DNA of 64,000 nt from JAXGQE01 sp040766585 (GTDB lineage: Bacteria; Bacillota; SLNR01): NCBI GenBank assembly GCA_040766585.1, contig JAXGQE010000009.1, forward strand, positions 1-64,000, read 5' to 3'. Below the pieces are notes generated by a model. The model was not told the origin of the DNA. It did no database searches and saw only the letters and a program-made list of their open reading frames with translations. A program made the position numbers and the translations under genes. Positions 1 to 9,400 of this stretch are shown here, piece by piece. Positions within the stretch are counted from its first letter, which is position 1; each line of letters opens with the position of its first letter.

Positions 1-262
1 CACCAGCCGGTGATTCTCCGGGTTTTCCAACCAGGAAAATATCGATGATGCCACACAGAACGCCTGAACTTGCAGCCAACGCATAATCCAACTTATCATA
101 GTTCGGTCTGAGACTCTCAACTGACTCGATTGTCTCTTCCAGGCTCTGTATTTCAGTTTCCGTAGATATTAATGCTTTTTCGATGGAACAAGTAAAGCTG
201 AACCCATCGTCAGCAACACGCATTCCAAGAACGAATCGGTTTGTTCCTTCTGCGCGATTCAT
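1..262 (-). CDS. Hypothetical protein, cut by the left window edge
   Basis: The reading frame opens at an ATG at 262 behind a clear GGAGGG ribosome site and runs off the window, so only the first 87 codons are visible. The visible part is an acidic, probably helical N-terminal half followed by a hydrophobic stretch around SSGVLCGIIDIFLVGKPG near residues 65-82. That stretch could be a membrane-associated segment. I do not recognise the family with confidence. It shares strand and low GC with the defence genes next door and lies about 580 bases beyond the helicase gene, so it may be another accessory gene of the island. Confidence 0.7.
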   Translation of the reverse strand, partial: MNRAEGTNRFVLGMRVADDGFSFTCSIEKALISTETEIQSLEETIESVESLRPNYDKLDYALAASSGVLCGIIDIFLVGKPGESPAG

Positions 263-286
263 GCTGTTATACTCCCTCCTTTTCTT

Positions 287-394
287 TTAGTTTGCGTTAT
301 ATCCGAATGTCTGGTTGAACCTCGTTTTTAGGTTATCAATCTTCTTGAGGGTAAAGCCGAAGAGGTCAATAGCCCCAACATCCAACCTGACCAC
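287..394 (-). CDS. Possible 35-residue small protein
   Basis: A GTG-started frame encodes 35 residues including DVGAIDLFGFTLKKID and ends 24 bases before the ATG of the gene at the left edge. A GAGG motif lies just before the GTG. Codon choice looks protein-like, and an upstream in-frame stop means this is not simply the tail of a longer frame. It may be a small cotranscribed protein or the last remnant of a larger one. No function is assigned. Confidence 0.35.
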   Translation of the reverse strand: MVRLDVGAIDLFGFTLKKIDNLKTRFNQTFGYNAN

Positions 395-841
395 ACAACC
401 TCAACTTTTTCAAAAAACATCTAAATCGACCTCTCGTTAACCCATGTTATCCAAACTGAGCACTCGCCAGACTATGCCATCTAAATTGCTCTGTCACTTT
501 CAAAATCATGTCTTTGGACTTGTTCCCACGAACCGATATTTTCACGATTCTTACACTCAGATTTTTGCTCCCAAACCTCGAAAAGCCCTTATTTCAAGCC
601 TTTTGCACACACTCACTCTTTCACCCTTATTATCAATACTACCGTTTCAACGTGGAACGATAGGCCACCTTGAAGTCTGGTGTGTTTTTTCCCTTTTGTC
701 CATTCTCGGGAACAAGTCAATATAGAATAGTTTAAAATCCTGACATCTCCAGTGGCAAAGGTACTACTTATTGATAAAATGCACCGTTGCCAATTTGGGA
801 GCAGTGCAACTTTTAACCCTTTGAAGTTTTGTGCACCCCTA
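395..841. other. Non-coding stretch between the helicase gene and the left-edge genes
   Basis: About 450 AT-rich bases in which I see no convincing gene. Two short frames on the plus strand lack ribosome sites and protein-like composition. An inverted repeat of roughly 12 bases (GGACTTGTTCCC near 518-529, and its complement near 708-720) encloses about 180 bases. No terminal duplications were found that would make it a mobile element. Promoter elements for the left-edge genes are presumably here but are not distinctive. Confidence 0.5.
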
Positions 842-2683
842 TTAAGTTGCCACTGTATCTGCCTTTACCAGCTTCACACCATTGATAGTCGCCATACAAG
901 AAAAGACACTATTTTTCTCGCTTCCGTTATAATCTAACCTCCTAGCGCTCGCTGAAATAAACACCTGCTTTCGTGCTCGTGTTATTCCTACATAGAATAC
1001 TGATAACTCTTCCAAAGCGGCATCCAGAAAACTCACTGGCAGTGGGTTTGGCAAAGAACAGCAACAATTCGTCGAAGAATTGTATTTATTCGAGCAGTTG
1101 TTACAAGTATAGTATCCGGGGAAAATCCATCTCTCCACATCCGCGAGTACAACATAGTCCCACTCGAGCCCCTTCGCTCCGTGAACGGTAGAAAGAATAA
1201 CTTGCGAATCCACATACTCCATAGCTTGTTTCAATTGGCGGTTCTCAAAAATATCCAATAACAGATTATACTTATCCTCAGGCAAGAGGTCGGCGTAATC
1301 AACGGATACTTTCTCGACTAAAGCATCAAGCAAACAGAGTAGTGAGTCAATTGTTTTACCTGCAACTGCTTCATATGCTTTTTTGACGTTATCGGAGAAA
1401 GAGACCAAAGCTTTCTTATTGATGCTCTTTGAATTCCCAAATCGCTTTATGAATATCTCTTGACACTTGTTATGAAATTCTACATACACGGCATCTTCGT
1501 CGGTGAACATACCGTAGAAGTAAGACACGTTTTTATCGGTAAATTCTTTTTCTACAATTTCAGCGTTCTTGCCTCGACCCCTGAAAAGAATAACGATTTT
1601 GTCTGATCCGTCGCCCATCATTGTCTGGACTTTTGCCACAACCTTCTGCGCTTCATCTTGCTGTGATGCTCCCCAGAAGGCAGGCAAATTCGCCACATCA
1701 TCAACTGATATGGTTGGAGAAAAACAAGACACTGCGTTCTCTCTGATGTTTTTATCCAGCTTTAGCATTTCGGGGTTTTTGCGGAATCTGTAGTTCTTTG
1801 ATAAAGCAACTTTAGTCATTCCATATTTGTCGACAACTGTGGACATAATAGCTGGCAACGCACCGATGAAGCCATAAATCCTTTGGAGTGGGTCTCCTAG
1901 AAAAATCAACTGGGTCTGGTCAGAAATAACTGATTCAAGTAAAGCCCAGGCGATGCAGTTTGTGTCCTGAAATTCGTCGACAACAATGAGCGGATAGTAG
2001 CTCTGATAGAATTTCTTTACCTCGGCAAATTGTTCGAAGACCTCCAACACAAGCAAAATTACTGCATTGTGCGTGATGTAATCCAAAGGCATGAGTTTCC
2101 TTGTGATGATGTCATTATAGCCTTTTATTTCCTTTGGTTCAGGTAATATTCCATGCCCAATGTCGCTATCAACTTTAACGATGTGGTCTTGCTCATCAGT
2201 CGTTAAAGTTTTTGCGATTCCTTCCCATTCTGGTGTAATATTCCCTTGGCTATTTTTTAGTGGCCCTATCGCCCAAAAAAGGTTAATGTCCTTCCGTAAA
2301 GCATCTGCTACCAGATAGCCATACTTTTTAAGTATACCCTTACAAAAGCCGTGGTAATTTGTGACCGTAACTTTTTGACCTATAACGACAGGACTGTTTT
2401 GAGAACCGAGCAAAGATGGCAGTTTCTCGGCAACTTCTCGTTTCACCTTAAGCGCGGCGTTCACGCTGAATGTAAGGCCAAGGATGCGCTTAGGATTCGG
2501 TATACCTCCCGAAGCAAATAAATAAGCAATTCGACTAATCATCGTCGTTGTCTTTCCATAACCTGCTGGTGCTTCTACAATAACACGATGGCTATCAGAT
2601 AAAATGACTTCAAGCTGCCTCTCATCACCTTCATGTTGTTTTACGATTTTATCCTTAATTTCTGCAAGATTAGCATTAGGCAT
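842..2683 (-). CDS. UvrD/Rep-like superfamily 1 helicase, GajB-like
   Basis: A 613-residue superfamily 1 helicase. The P-loop EAPAGYGKTTTM is near residue 43, the Walker B VVDEFQDTN near 232, then FLGDPLQRIYGF, the LSKNYRFRKN box, STVHGAKGLEWDYVVLAD and the FYVGITRAR box near the C-terminus. All core helicase motifs are present, so it should be active. The ATG overlaps the end of the upstream OLD-nuclease gene by 8 bases and has its own AGGAGG site, giving coupled translation. An OLD-family nuclease followed by a UvrD-like helicase is the arrangement of the Gabija anti-phage system (GajA-GajB), where GajB is thought to sense DNA ends or drive GajA. It is somewhat longer than the best known GajB. 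A DNA repair helicase is the alternative. Confidence 0.85.
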   Translation of the reverse strand: MPNANLAEIKDKIVKQHEGDERQLEVILSDSHRVIVEAPAGYGKTTTMISRIAYLFASGGIPNPKRILGLTFSVNAALKVKREVAEKLPSLLGSQNSPVVIGQKVTVTNYHGFCKGILKKYGYLVADALRKDINLFWAIGPLKNSQGNITPEWEGIAKTLTTDEQDHIVKVDSDIGHGILPEPKEIKGYNDIITRKLMPLDYITHNAVILLVLEVFEQFAEVKKFYQSYYPLIVVDEFQDTNCIAWALLESVISDQTQLIFLGDPLQRIYGFIGALPAIMSTVVDKYGMTKVALSKNYRFRKNPEMLKLDKNIRENAVSCFSPTISVDDVANLPAFWGASQQDEAQKVVAKVQTMMGDGSDKIVILFRGRGKNAEIVEKEFTDKNVSYFYGMFTDEDAVYVEFHNKCQEIFIKRFGNSKSINKKALVSFSDNVKKAYEAVAGKTIDSLLCLLDALVEKVSVDYADLLPEDKYNLLLDIFENRQLKQAMEYVDSQVILSTVHGAKGLEWDYVVLADVERWIFPGYYTCNNCSNKYNSSTNCCCSLPNPLPVSFLDAALEELSVFYVGITRARKQVFISASARRLDYNGSEKNSVFSCMATINGVKLVKADTVAT

Positions 2684-4403
2684 TCTCAGCTACCTCCTGC
2701 GCTTTCTTTATTGAGTTTATATAACAATTTGGTATAAGTTCGGCGGGAAGCGTGTCGCCAATGATCCGCCCAAGTAGGACACCTTTTTTAGCCATAAACC
2801 ACGCCGAATACATACGACAGAACTCGTCCCCATCGCTCTCATCGACATCGGACAGTTTCTTCGATGTATAACCAGTTAGATCGATACCCATCTTTTTGAA
2901 GTGTTTTCTAACGAAGTCCTCGTCCAGTTCTACTGATTCCGCTCTGCTATCCAAATCCAGAGCAATTTGCCGAATCATCGATGCTTTGCCGTTAGAGAAC
3001 AAGGTTTTGACAACTTCTATCTCAAAGCACAACTCGTTTGTATAAAATTCATCAGCTATAGCAATATGACCCACCTTAACATCACCGTCATAAATAGCAA
3101 CGCTCGGAACGGAAAATGCATTGAGTAGTTGTCGAAGAGGTTTTATAGAACTTTCACCCTTTGCATTGATTACACATATTCCATAATCATCCAAAGAAAT
3201 ACCAATCTTGTCGGCGAAAGCGCGAATGCATCCGTACTCGGTTTCTCCTTCAATCAGAACTGCACAATGGGCGTAGAAACCCTCTTTTATTTCGGGAAAA
3301 CGCATAATGAGATGCTTTTCAAACTCTTTGCTAATTCTCAAAGAAGGGTCCGCACCGCTGACGACCGCAACTTTATCCCCATCTTTATAGAAACGGATAA
3401 GGTTACGGTAATCGCCAACTAAAGCGTCCGTTGAGTGCGTGACAATGATTAGTTGACCGCTGATGCCGTCTACATCAAAGCAACTCTTTAACAGTTCTGC
3501 AAACTCGTCGTCCTCATTACATAAAATCCTCATGTAATATCCTATGAGTGACCTCTGCATATAGGGGTGAAGATGCACCTCCGGCTCGTCAATTGCCAAC
3601 ACTAGTGGCAACAACTTTTTGCCACTGTCATCCGTATATATCTGCTCTTCAAACGGAGTGGCCTTGCTCTTGTACAGCTCCATAATTTGGCACAGGATAT
3701 TTATCGAAGCCATAGCCATATATTGGACCCCGCTACCCGTTGTGTCGATTTTTCTATCCCCGTCAGCCAAATAGAAAAGTCTCGTTAACATCTCCGTAGG
3801 ATTTGCTGAGACCGTTGCTTTAATTGAGTAGTCACGAAAACTACGAATTTTCCCCAAATGCCCATTGATGAAATCCATTAAGCCGCAAACCTGCTCGTCG
3901 TTCAGGAATGCAGGCACACCCTCAGTGGTAAACATTTCGATTATCCTACTTATAAGAAGCCCTGCACCTTTTTGCGAATCAAGGCGCAACTCTCTGTTTG
4001 GAATTGAAGTAGTCTCATATTTAAGGAATTTGATTTTCCTTATGAGGCGAGTCTGGATGCTTTCATTCGAGTCGGTGCTAACGATGGTCGGGTAAGCATC
4101 CCTTATTGTTTGACCATATCGAATCTTTAACAACGAGGCATCATCAGGTGAAAAATTGTCACCGAAAAAACCTTGCTCACTCTGGTGCAGTTTAATATGT
4201 AATTCTATCTCAATAGGCTTTTCAGAATCTGCAAAATCACCATCGTCAAAGCCCTTACCACTGCATACTGTACTGAGCAGCGACAGAAAGTTACTCTTCC
4301 CCAGATTATTCTCACCGATGATGTAACTACACTTAGGGTTGAGATTGACGGTTATTCCGTCAATGTTTCTGTAATTTGAAATCTTAACAAAAATTATCCT
4401 CAT
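2676..4403 (-). CDS. OLD-family ATPase with TOPRIM nuclease domain, GajA-like
   Basis: Start set at the ATG at 4403, with GGAGGAG seven bases upstream; a longer frame exists but lacks such a site. The 575-residue product has an ABC-type ATPase: Walker A GENNLGKSN near residue 34, a signature-like SGVQ segment, Walker B LVLAIDEPEVHLHP and the H-loop VTHST. The C-terminal TOPRIM domain has the catalytic Glu in VLIEGETEYG near 385 and the DxD in YDGDV near 438. This is the layout of overcoming-lysogenization-defect nucleases and of GajA, the DNA-nicking subunit of Gabija. It overlaps the downstream helicase gene by 8 bases. It sits on the same strand as the DISARM-like operon, 240 bases downstream of drmB, with a degraded methyltransferase scrap between. 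A retron or Septu role is not indicated. Confidence 0.87.
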   Translation of the reverse strand: MRIIFVKISNYRNIDGITVNLNPKCSYIIGENNLGKSNFLSLLSTVCSGKGFDDGDFADSEKPIEIELHIKLHQSEQGFFGDNFSPDDASLLKIRYGQTIRDAYPTIVSTDSNESIQTRLIRKIKFLKYETTSIPNRELRLDSQKGAGLLISRIIEMFTTEGVPAFLNDEQVCGLMDFINGHLGKIRSFRDYSIKATVSANPTEMLTRLFYLADGDRKIDTTGSGVQYMAMASINILCQIMELYKSKATPFEEQIYTDDSGKKLLPLVLAIDEPEVHLHPYMQRSLIGYYMRILCNEDDEFAELLKSCFDVDGISGQLIIVTHSTDALVGDYRNLIRFYKDGDKVAVVSGADPSLRISKEFEKHLIMRFPEIKEGFYAHCAVLIEGETEYGCIRAFADKIGISLDDYGICVINAKGESSIKPLRQLLNAFSVPSVAIYDGDVKVGHIAIADEFYTNELCFEIEVVKTLFSNGKASMIRQIALDLDSRAESVELDEDFVRKHFKKMGIDLTGYTSKKLSDVDESDGDEFCRMYSAWFMAKKGVLLGRIIGDTLPAELIPNCYINSIKKAQEVAENA

Positions 4404-4431
4404 ATAAAACTCCTCCAGTGCGTTTCCGGCT

Positions 4432-4623
4432 TTAGACACTAAAGAACTCCCGACCAGCTGTCGTCCCAAGCCATGAGTTAGAAGTAATTATACCCACACG
4501 CCCACCGTTATCAAGTATTCTATACAAAGCAAAAATAATGAACGAATAGTAGTCGCTTACTCTTTTCTATTTGCGATCGTAAAGCATCATCTGAATACTA
4601 TCCCATAATAATTCTCCATATAG
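4432..4623 (-). pseudogene. Remnant of an N6-adenine DNA methyltransferase
   Basis: Reading the minus strand between drmB and the OLD nuclease gives an open stretch with one internal stop (4567-4569). It includes SDYYSFIIFALYRIL and then DNGGRVGIITSNSWLGT, ending at a stop at 4432-4434. That GGRVGIITSNSWLGT segment is typical of the region just after the catalytic NPPY motif in Eco57I-like, type I/IIG, BREX PglX and DISARM class 1 methyltransferases. The NPPY motif, AdoMet motif I and the target recognition domain are all missing. I read it as a deletion scar of a once complete adenine methyltransferase gene of this defence cluster. Confidence 0.7.
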
Positions 4624-4643
4624 TTACATCATCTTAATGGTTA

Positions 4644-6491
4644 TTACAATAGCTCTCGCCAGAATCCGATACCTTTATCTTCAAACGTCCCGACGATTAG
4701 TCCTCGATCAAGAAATCCGTTACGTTCTTCACAACAAGTCTCTGGAAGTAGGCCGCAGGCGTAACAAGCAGCAAGATTAAGTGATTCGCGCCCCTGACCA
4801 TGGCTTAGAATACATACTGGATCATTAGAACATGTTTGAGCATTTAATATTGCTTTCTTAAAAATACGCGGTAAAGCGTCCGGTCTACCTTGTCGTACAA
4901 GACCGCCAAGCGTCCCCTCTGAGTCGCCGCTCGCAGTGTATATAAATATCCCCGTCATACTTTTTCCCTCGGCCTCTTCTGAGCAATAAATACGTTCACT
5001 TAATGAAGCTATGCTGTAGCCACACTCAAAACTTAGTTGCTTTATCAAAAGGTGGGACAACGTATGTAATAAAACGAATTTCGGTGTTATCACACGAGCA
5101 TGATCTTGACCAATGAACGAAACGACGTAGTTATCATTTATTCTTTTTGTCCGCTCCGAAACATGGGGATTGGCTGAAATCCAAGTGTCAATATCGGCTT
5201 GATTAAACTCTATGAATATCCCCTCGCCGCGAACCTCATATGCAGGATACCATCGTGTTTCAGTTTCTTTTATATGAACAAATCCGGCATCATTTTTGCC
5301 TATTACTGGATTAATGCGTGAAAATCCAACGAGCGCGTTTACGACCCTAACCTTATCTATAAGCGACACTGAATTAACATGTGGGATTTTGAATTCACTA
5401 CCGGATAATCCTTCACGCGAGAAGTCGCCTAAAATGCCTGAGGGAGTTGATATCTCACCGTTAAGAGCCTCATACTCCTCTGCACGATATTCTACACTTG
5501 TAACTTCAACTTCGGAGTCGCAGGAATTTAACCATTTTCGCGTAAGTATTCGTTCAATATCGGTTTTGGCTGCACCAATCTCCAACGCAATTCTTTCGAC
5601 CCACTTTGGAAGACGCCTCTTAATTGTGTTTATTCTATTTTCAGATTCTTCATCTTCGATTATTGTTATACAGTCGGCAAAAGCTTTGCTCTTCTCAATT
5701 TTGCCGTTTAATTTATCCGCATACGGAGGAATGACCAGTGAACTGTATACAACAGGGAAATATACCGATGATGAACCGCGTTGAACCGTACGCGGGTAAC
5801 AGGAACACTTCTCTCTGATATGCTTATGTGGATGGTTACCCTCACATCTAAAAATTTGGATATCCATGTCTTTATCGAGTTTTTCAAAGACATCTTTGTC
5901 AAATGCACCGTCAAGCGTGGCAAACGCACCGCAGGAACAAACAATGCTCAGCCCCTTTAAGCCCTCCGTACTGGACGCACCAGTCTTAAACTTTAGGGAT
6001 GGATTGCCGCATATAGGCTTCTTACTTTTTACATGAACCCACTTCACCCACGGGAAATCGTTAATATGGCCGTATTCACATACCGTAACGATACGAGCTA
6101 CCACCAAATCCTGTTTGCAATCCAAGCATTGCATATGCTTTACCATATACTCATCGGTTTCGAGCTTTTTACCTTTGGCTTTTCTCCTAAAATCCGTCAT
6201 CCATTTCGACATAGGCTGAAAAGTTCGACATTTGGGACAGAAATACCATTCCGGAAAACGTGCGTAAGCAATTTTTGTGGGGACAGCGAAATAATTCACC
6301 TCGAGTGCCCTGGCGAAACGATCATCATAGATTTTAGTAGATTCGCTCCAATATTCAGGTGCAGCTGTTATTAGTGTTTGATCGGGAAAATCGACCATGG
6401 CACCGATACCATATTGCAGAACAGCCTGTGCCGCTCTTACGGAATGTGTTACCCGATTTAGTTCCACTTTTTGCTTTATCTGCTCTGTCAT
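4644..6491 (-). CDS. drmB: DUF1998 protein, DISARM DrmB
   Basis: A 615-residue protein with a cysteine-rich N-terminal zinc-binding half (CPKC, CLDC and further Cys pairs in the first 260 residues). The C-terminal DUF1998 region has HTLSHLLIKQL near residue 480 and later CYACGLLPETCC. DUF1998 proteins paired with a large helicase are the DISARM core, where DrmB forms a complex with DrmA that binds DNA ends and senses unmethylated phage DNA. The gene starts three bases after the drmA stop, with a GGAGGG site inside the end of drmA, so the two are cotranscribed. No frameshift or missing part is visible. Confidence is high for family and operon, moderate for activity of this particular system. 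Confidence 0.88.
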   Translation of the reverse strand: MTEQIKQKVELNRVTHSVRAAQAVLQYGIGAMVDFPDQTLITAAPEYWSESTKIYDDRFARALEVNYFAVPTKIAYARFPEWYFCPKCRTFQPMSKWMTDFRRKAKGKKLETDEYMVKHMQCLDCKQDLVVARIVTVCEYGHINDFPWVKWVHVKSKKPICGNPSLKFKTGASSTEGLKGLSIVCSCGAFATLDGAFDKDVFEKLDKDMDIQIFRCEGNHPHKHIREKCSCYPRTVQRGSSSVYFPVVYSSLVIPPYADKLNGKIEKSKAFADCITIIEDEESENRINTIKRRLPKWVERIALEIGAAKTDIERILTRKWLNSCDSEVEVTSVEYRAEEYEALNGEISTPSGILGDFSREGLSGSEFKIPHVNSVSLIDKVRVVNALVGFSRINPVIGKNDAGFVHIKETETRWYPAYEVRGEGIFIEFNQADIDTWISANPHVSERTKRINDNYVVSFIGQDHARVITPKFVLLHTLSHLLIKQLSFECGYSIASLSERIYCSEEAEGKSMTGIFIYTASGDSEGTLGGLVRQGRPDALPRIFKKAILNAQTCSNDPVCILSHGQGRESLNLAACYACGLLPETCCEERNGFLDRGLIVGTFEDKGIGFWRELL

Positions 6492-6494
6492 CGA

Positions 6495-9400
6495 TCAACC
6501 CTCCCATATAACGATCTCACCGTTGACCTGTGAGTCGACATTCCTCATTGATGTCAACGTTTCAAATGCGACATCATTTCCGGCAGAGTTATACTGTTTT
6601 AGTAATCGCTTCAACCCCCCAGCCGGCGGTGTGACCATGAATCGTCTGCCAAAATAGTACGGCAACGGTGAATCCCCGGTGTTTTTGCAGTCATCCACCG
6701 CCTTTTGCCATTCGTCAAAGAACAGCTCCATCTCCGTGTGTACCTCTACTATGTCATCTTTCATACCATTGTCGGCACGACTGTTGATACTTTTAATACG
6801 GTTAACAATGAAGCTCTCGATTTCTATAATTGTATTGGTAAAGTATTCTTTGTCGAAATTGATGGCGTCTCTGTCTTCGCACAACCCTGTCCGCTGCCTT
6901 AGCATCGCGGTTAAAACTGCGTGCAATGCTCTTTCACGAGCAGGCTTCGAAAATGGAGTTGCACCTGTCGGTTCGACAAAACGATAGAACGATTCATGGT
7001 AAGCCTTGAACCTCTCATAATGAGACCGATCGCGGCTCTTGGTGGCATCATATTGCACAAAAGCAACACCAGGGAAAGAACGCCCTATTCGGCTTGATGC
7101 TTGAATATATTCGCTTGTCAGTTTCGGTTGCCCTACCATAAGCATCACATTCAAACGAGCTACATCTATACCTACGGAAATCATATTTGTTGCGAGCAAA
7201 ACATTGGATGCATAGCTCTTTTCGTCAATATTCTTTTTGGAAAACTCAAGTTTCTCCAGTTTATCCAATGTTTCGTTCAACTCGGTTGTAGTGACACGGC
7301 TCGTCAGTTCATCCGAACCTACAATAAGCCTTCTGGCAGTAAACATCCTATTAGCAGTTCTAATAATGAAGTCTTTAACGTCATCGTCCACAAGAGTTGA
7401 AGCCTTGCCGAGGTCTTTAAGGCTGTTGAAATAAACTGTCAACGTCCACAGTTTATCTTTTACCTCGTCCGGCAAAGACATAGTATATATTTTTTGAAGT
7501 AGTGCAGCCATAACACGGATTTCGGTCATAGCCTTCGTTTTGCCAGACGGCATTATTCCGACATATCTGCGTCCGAAAATACCATCCTCATAAGATATCT
7601 CGGCCTCACGGGCAAAGAACGAATCATCGGCATCCAATCCGGGCGCTGGAAACTGTATCACCTCACGGTTATACAGAACTGAACATTGTTCTTTTGCACG
7701 GCGTATGGTTGCCGTTGATGCGATAATTTTTGGTGAAGCTCCTTTATGTCCGCATAGCGCATCGACAGCGGTTTCATATAAGCCGACCATCGTTCCAAGC
7801 GCTCCGGATATGAGATGCAATTCGTCCTGTATTATCAGTTCAGGCGACCGGTTGTCGCTTCCGACACCAAAAAATGAACCAACACGACCATCCCACGGCA
7901 TCATTGCGAATTTGTCCACTGTTCCAAAAAGTAAGGTCGGGGGATTATCGTACAGTTCCTCATCAATTATCTGTATGGGTAGGCGTCTCGTAAAATCGCA
8001 ATCCTCTTGCGGACAAAACATATAAAAATGTTTGCCGCTCATCGAATAACCCCATTTCCCCACAAGTTGTTTGTCCTTATCATCTTTTACGAGTTTTGTA
8101 CCGCACCAAGGGCACTTCAGTACTTGAAACTTATTATGCCTGTCTTTCTCACTCCTGACATAATGATGCTCGCGGACGCCGAGAAGCCTATTTAAATGGA
8201 ACTCAGCGTCATCATTCTTATTCGGAGTATGAGAACCGCCAATCCATAACCCTATGCTAATCGGTTCATGACCAAGATTATATGCAGGATATCGACGCCG
8301 CTTCACTTCGCAGTCTTGACGGATATATTCACAGGCACAAATCAGTGTAGCTGCACGGGTAAATTGTTGTGCAGCAAGTAGGCGAAGCGTATAGCGCATT
8401 ATTACCGTGGTTCCGCTGGATTCCGTAAGGTGAGCTAATCTACGATAGAATATTGTAAAAGCAGTCAAACCTAAGTATGCCTCGGTCTTACCTCCGCCGG
8501 TCGGAAACCATATTAAATCAACAATATTACGTTCCGGTGCATCGTCATAAACAACGGAGTTAATGTCCATCAGAAGAAAAGCTATTTGAAACGAACGCCA
8601 TTTGCAGTCATCGTCATCCGCTTGTCGATAGTCTGTATTGCGAAGCAACTCGGAGATAATTTCATCGCCGGGATAACGGTCAATATCGGAGGTTTGTTGC
8701 TGCATGCGTAAATGCACTCTTTGCATAAACATCGCTCTATTGGCGAGTAAAAACGCTGAATATGCAATTTCGCTGTTACGTAGCGTTTCAATCCCTGCAT
8801 ACATTCTCTTGTATGCGCGTTTGCATTCGGCGATGTTTTTTTCAGCCGCGGATTGATAGCAAGTGTCAAGATGTCTCGACGTGTCTTCCAAATCATCGAT
8901 CCAGTTTTTATATAAATCTACGAGACCTATAAGTGATGATATTTTATTAGATTTATCTGAATCATCCAAATCAGACAAACGTTTCATTGATAAATCCGAC
9001 GCCAAGACCGAAGTGTTATCAGGCAGGTCAAAACTCATAGGCGGAACTTCCGCTTCGGGGAAGAAATCACTCCAAACACTGCCGATCCCCATAGCATCGA
9101 TATCCCAATCAACGGACACGCCGAGACCGGTAGCGTATATCTTCTTTTTTCTATAAAGCAGTTCGAGTGACTGCTCCTCGTCATCCATTGCAGAAAAGTC
9201 CGGGTTTGGGTTGTTTTCTATGAATTTGAAACTATTCCCATCCGTGGAAATCCTCAAAACCGGTTGAAATATGCAATGGTGAGCCTTTACGGGTGTTTCA
9301 GTAATGTCGTTTACTAGCATTACGGTTACAGACCAAATCTCATCCGAAATCTTTGTCCTAAGCGCAGTAACCTTAACTGTGGTTCCATCAATTTCTCTGT

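Noticed and set aside
508..722. Inverted repeat around 518-529 and 708-720 as ends of a small mobile element
   Set aside because: No target-site duplication, no internal gene and only about 12 matching bases.
444..725. 93-residue plus-strand frame in the first intergenic region
   Set aside because: No ribosome site; composition not protein-like; not followed or preceded by coupled genes.
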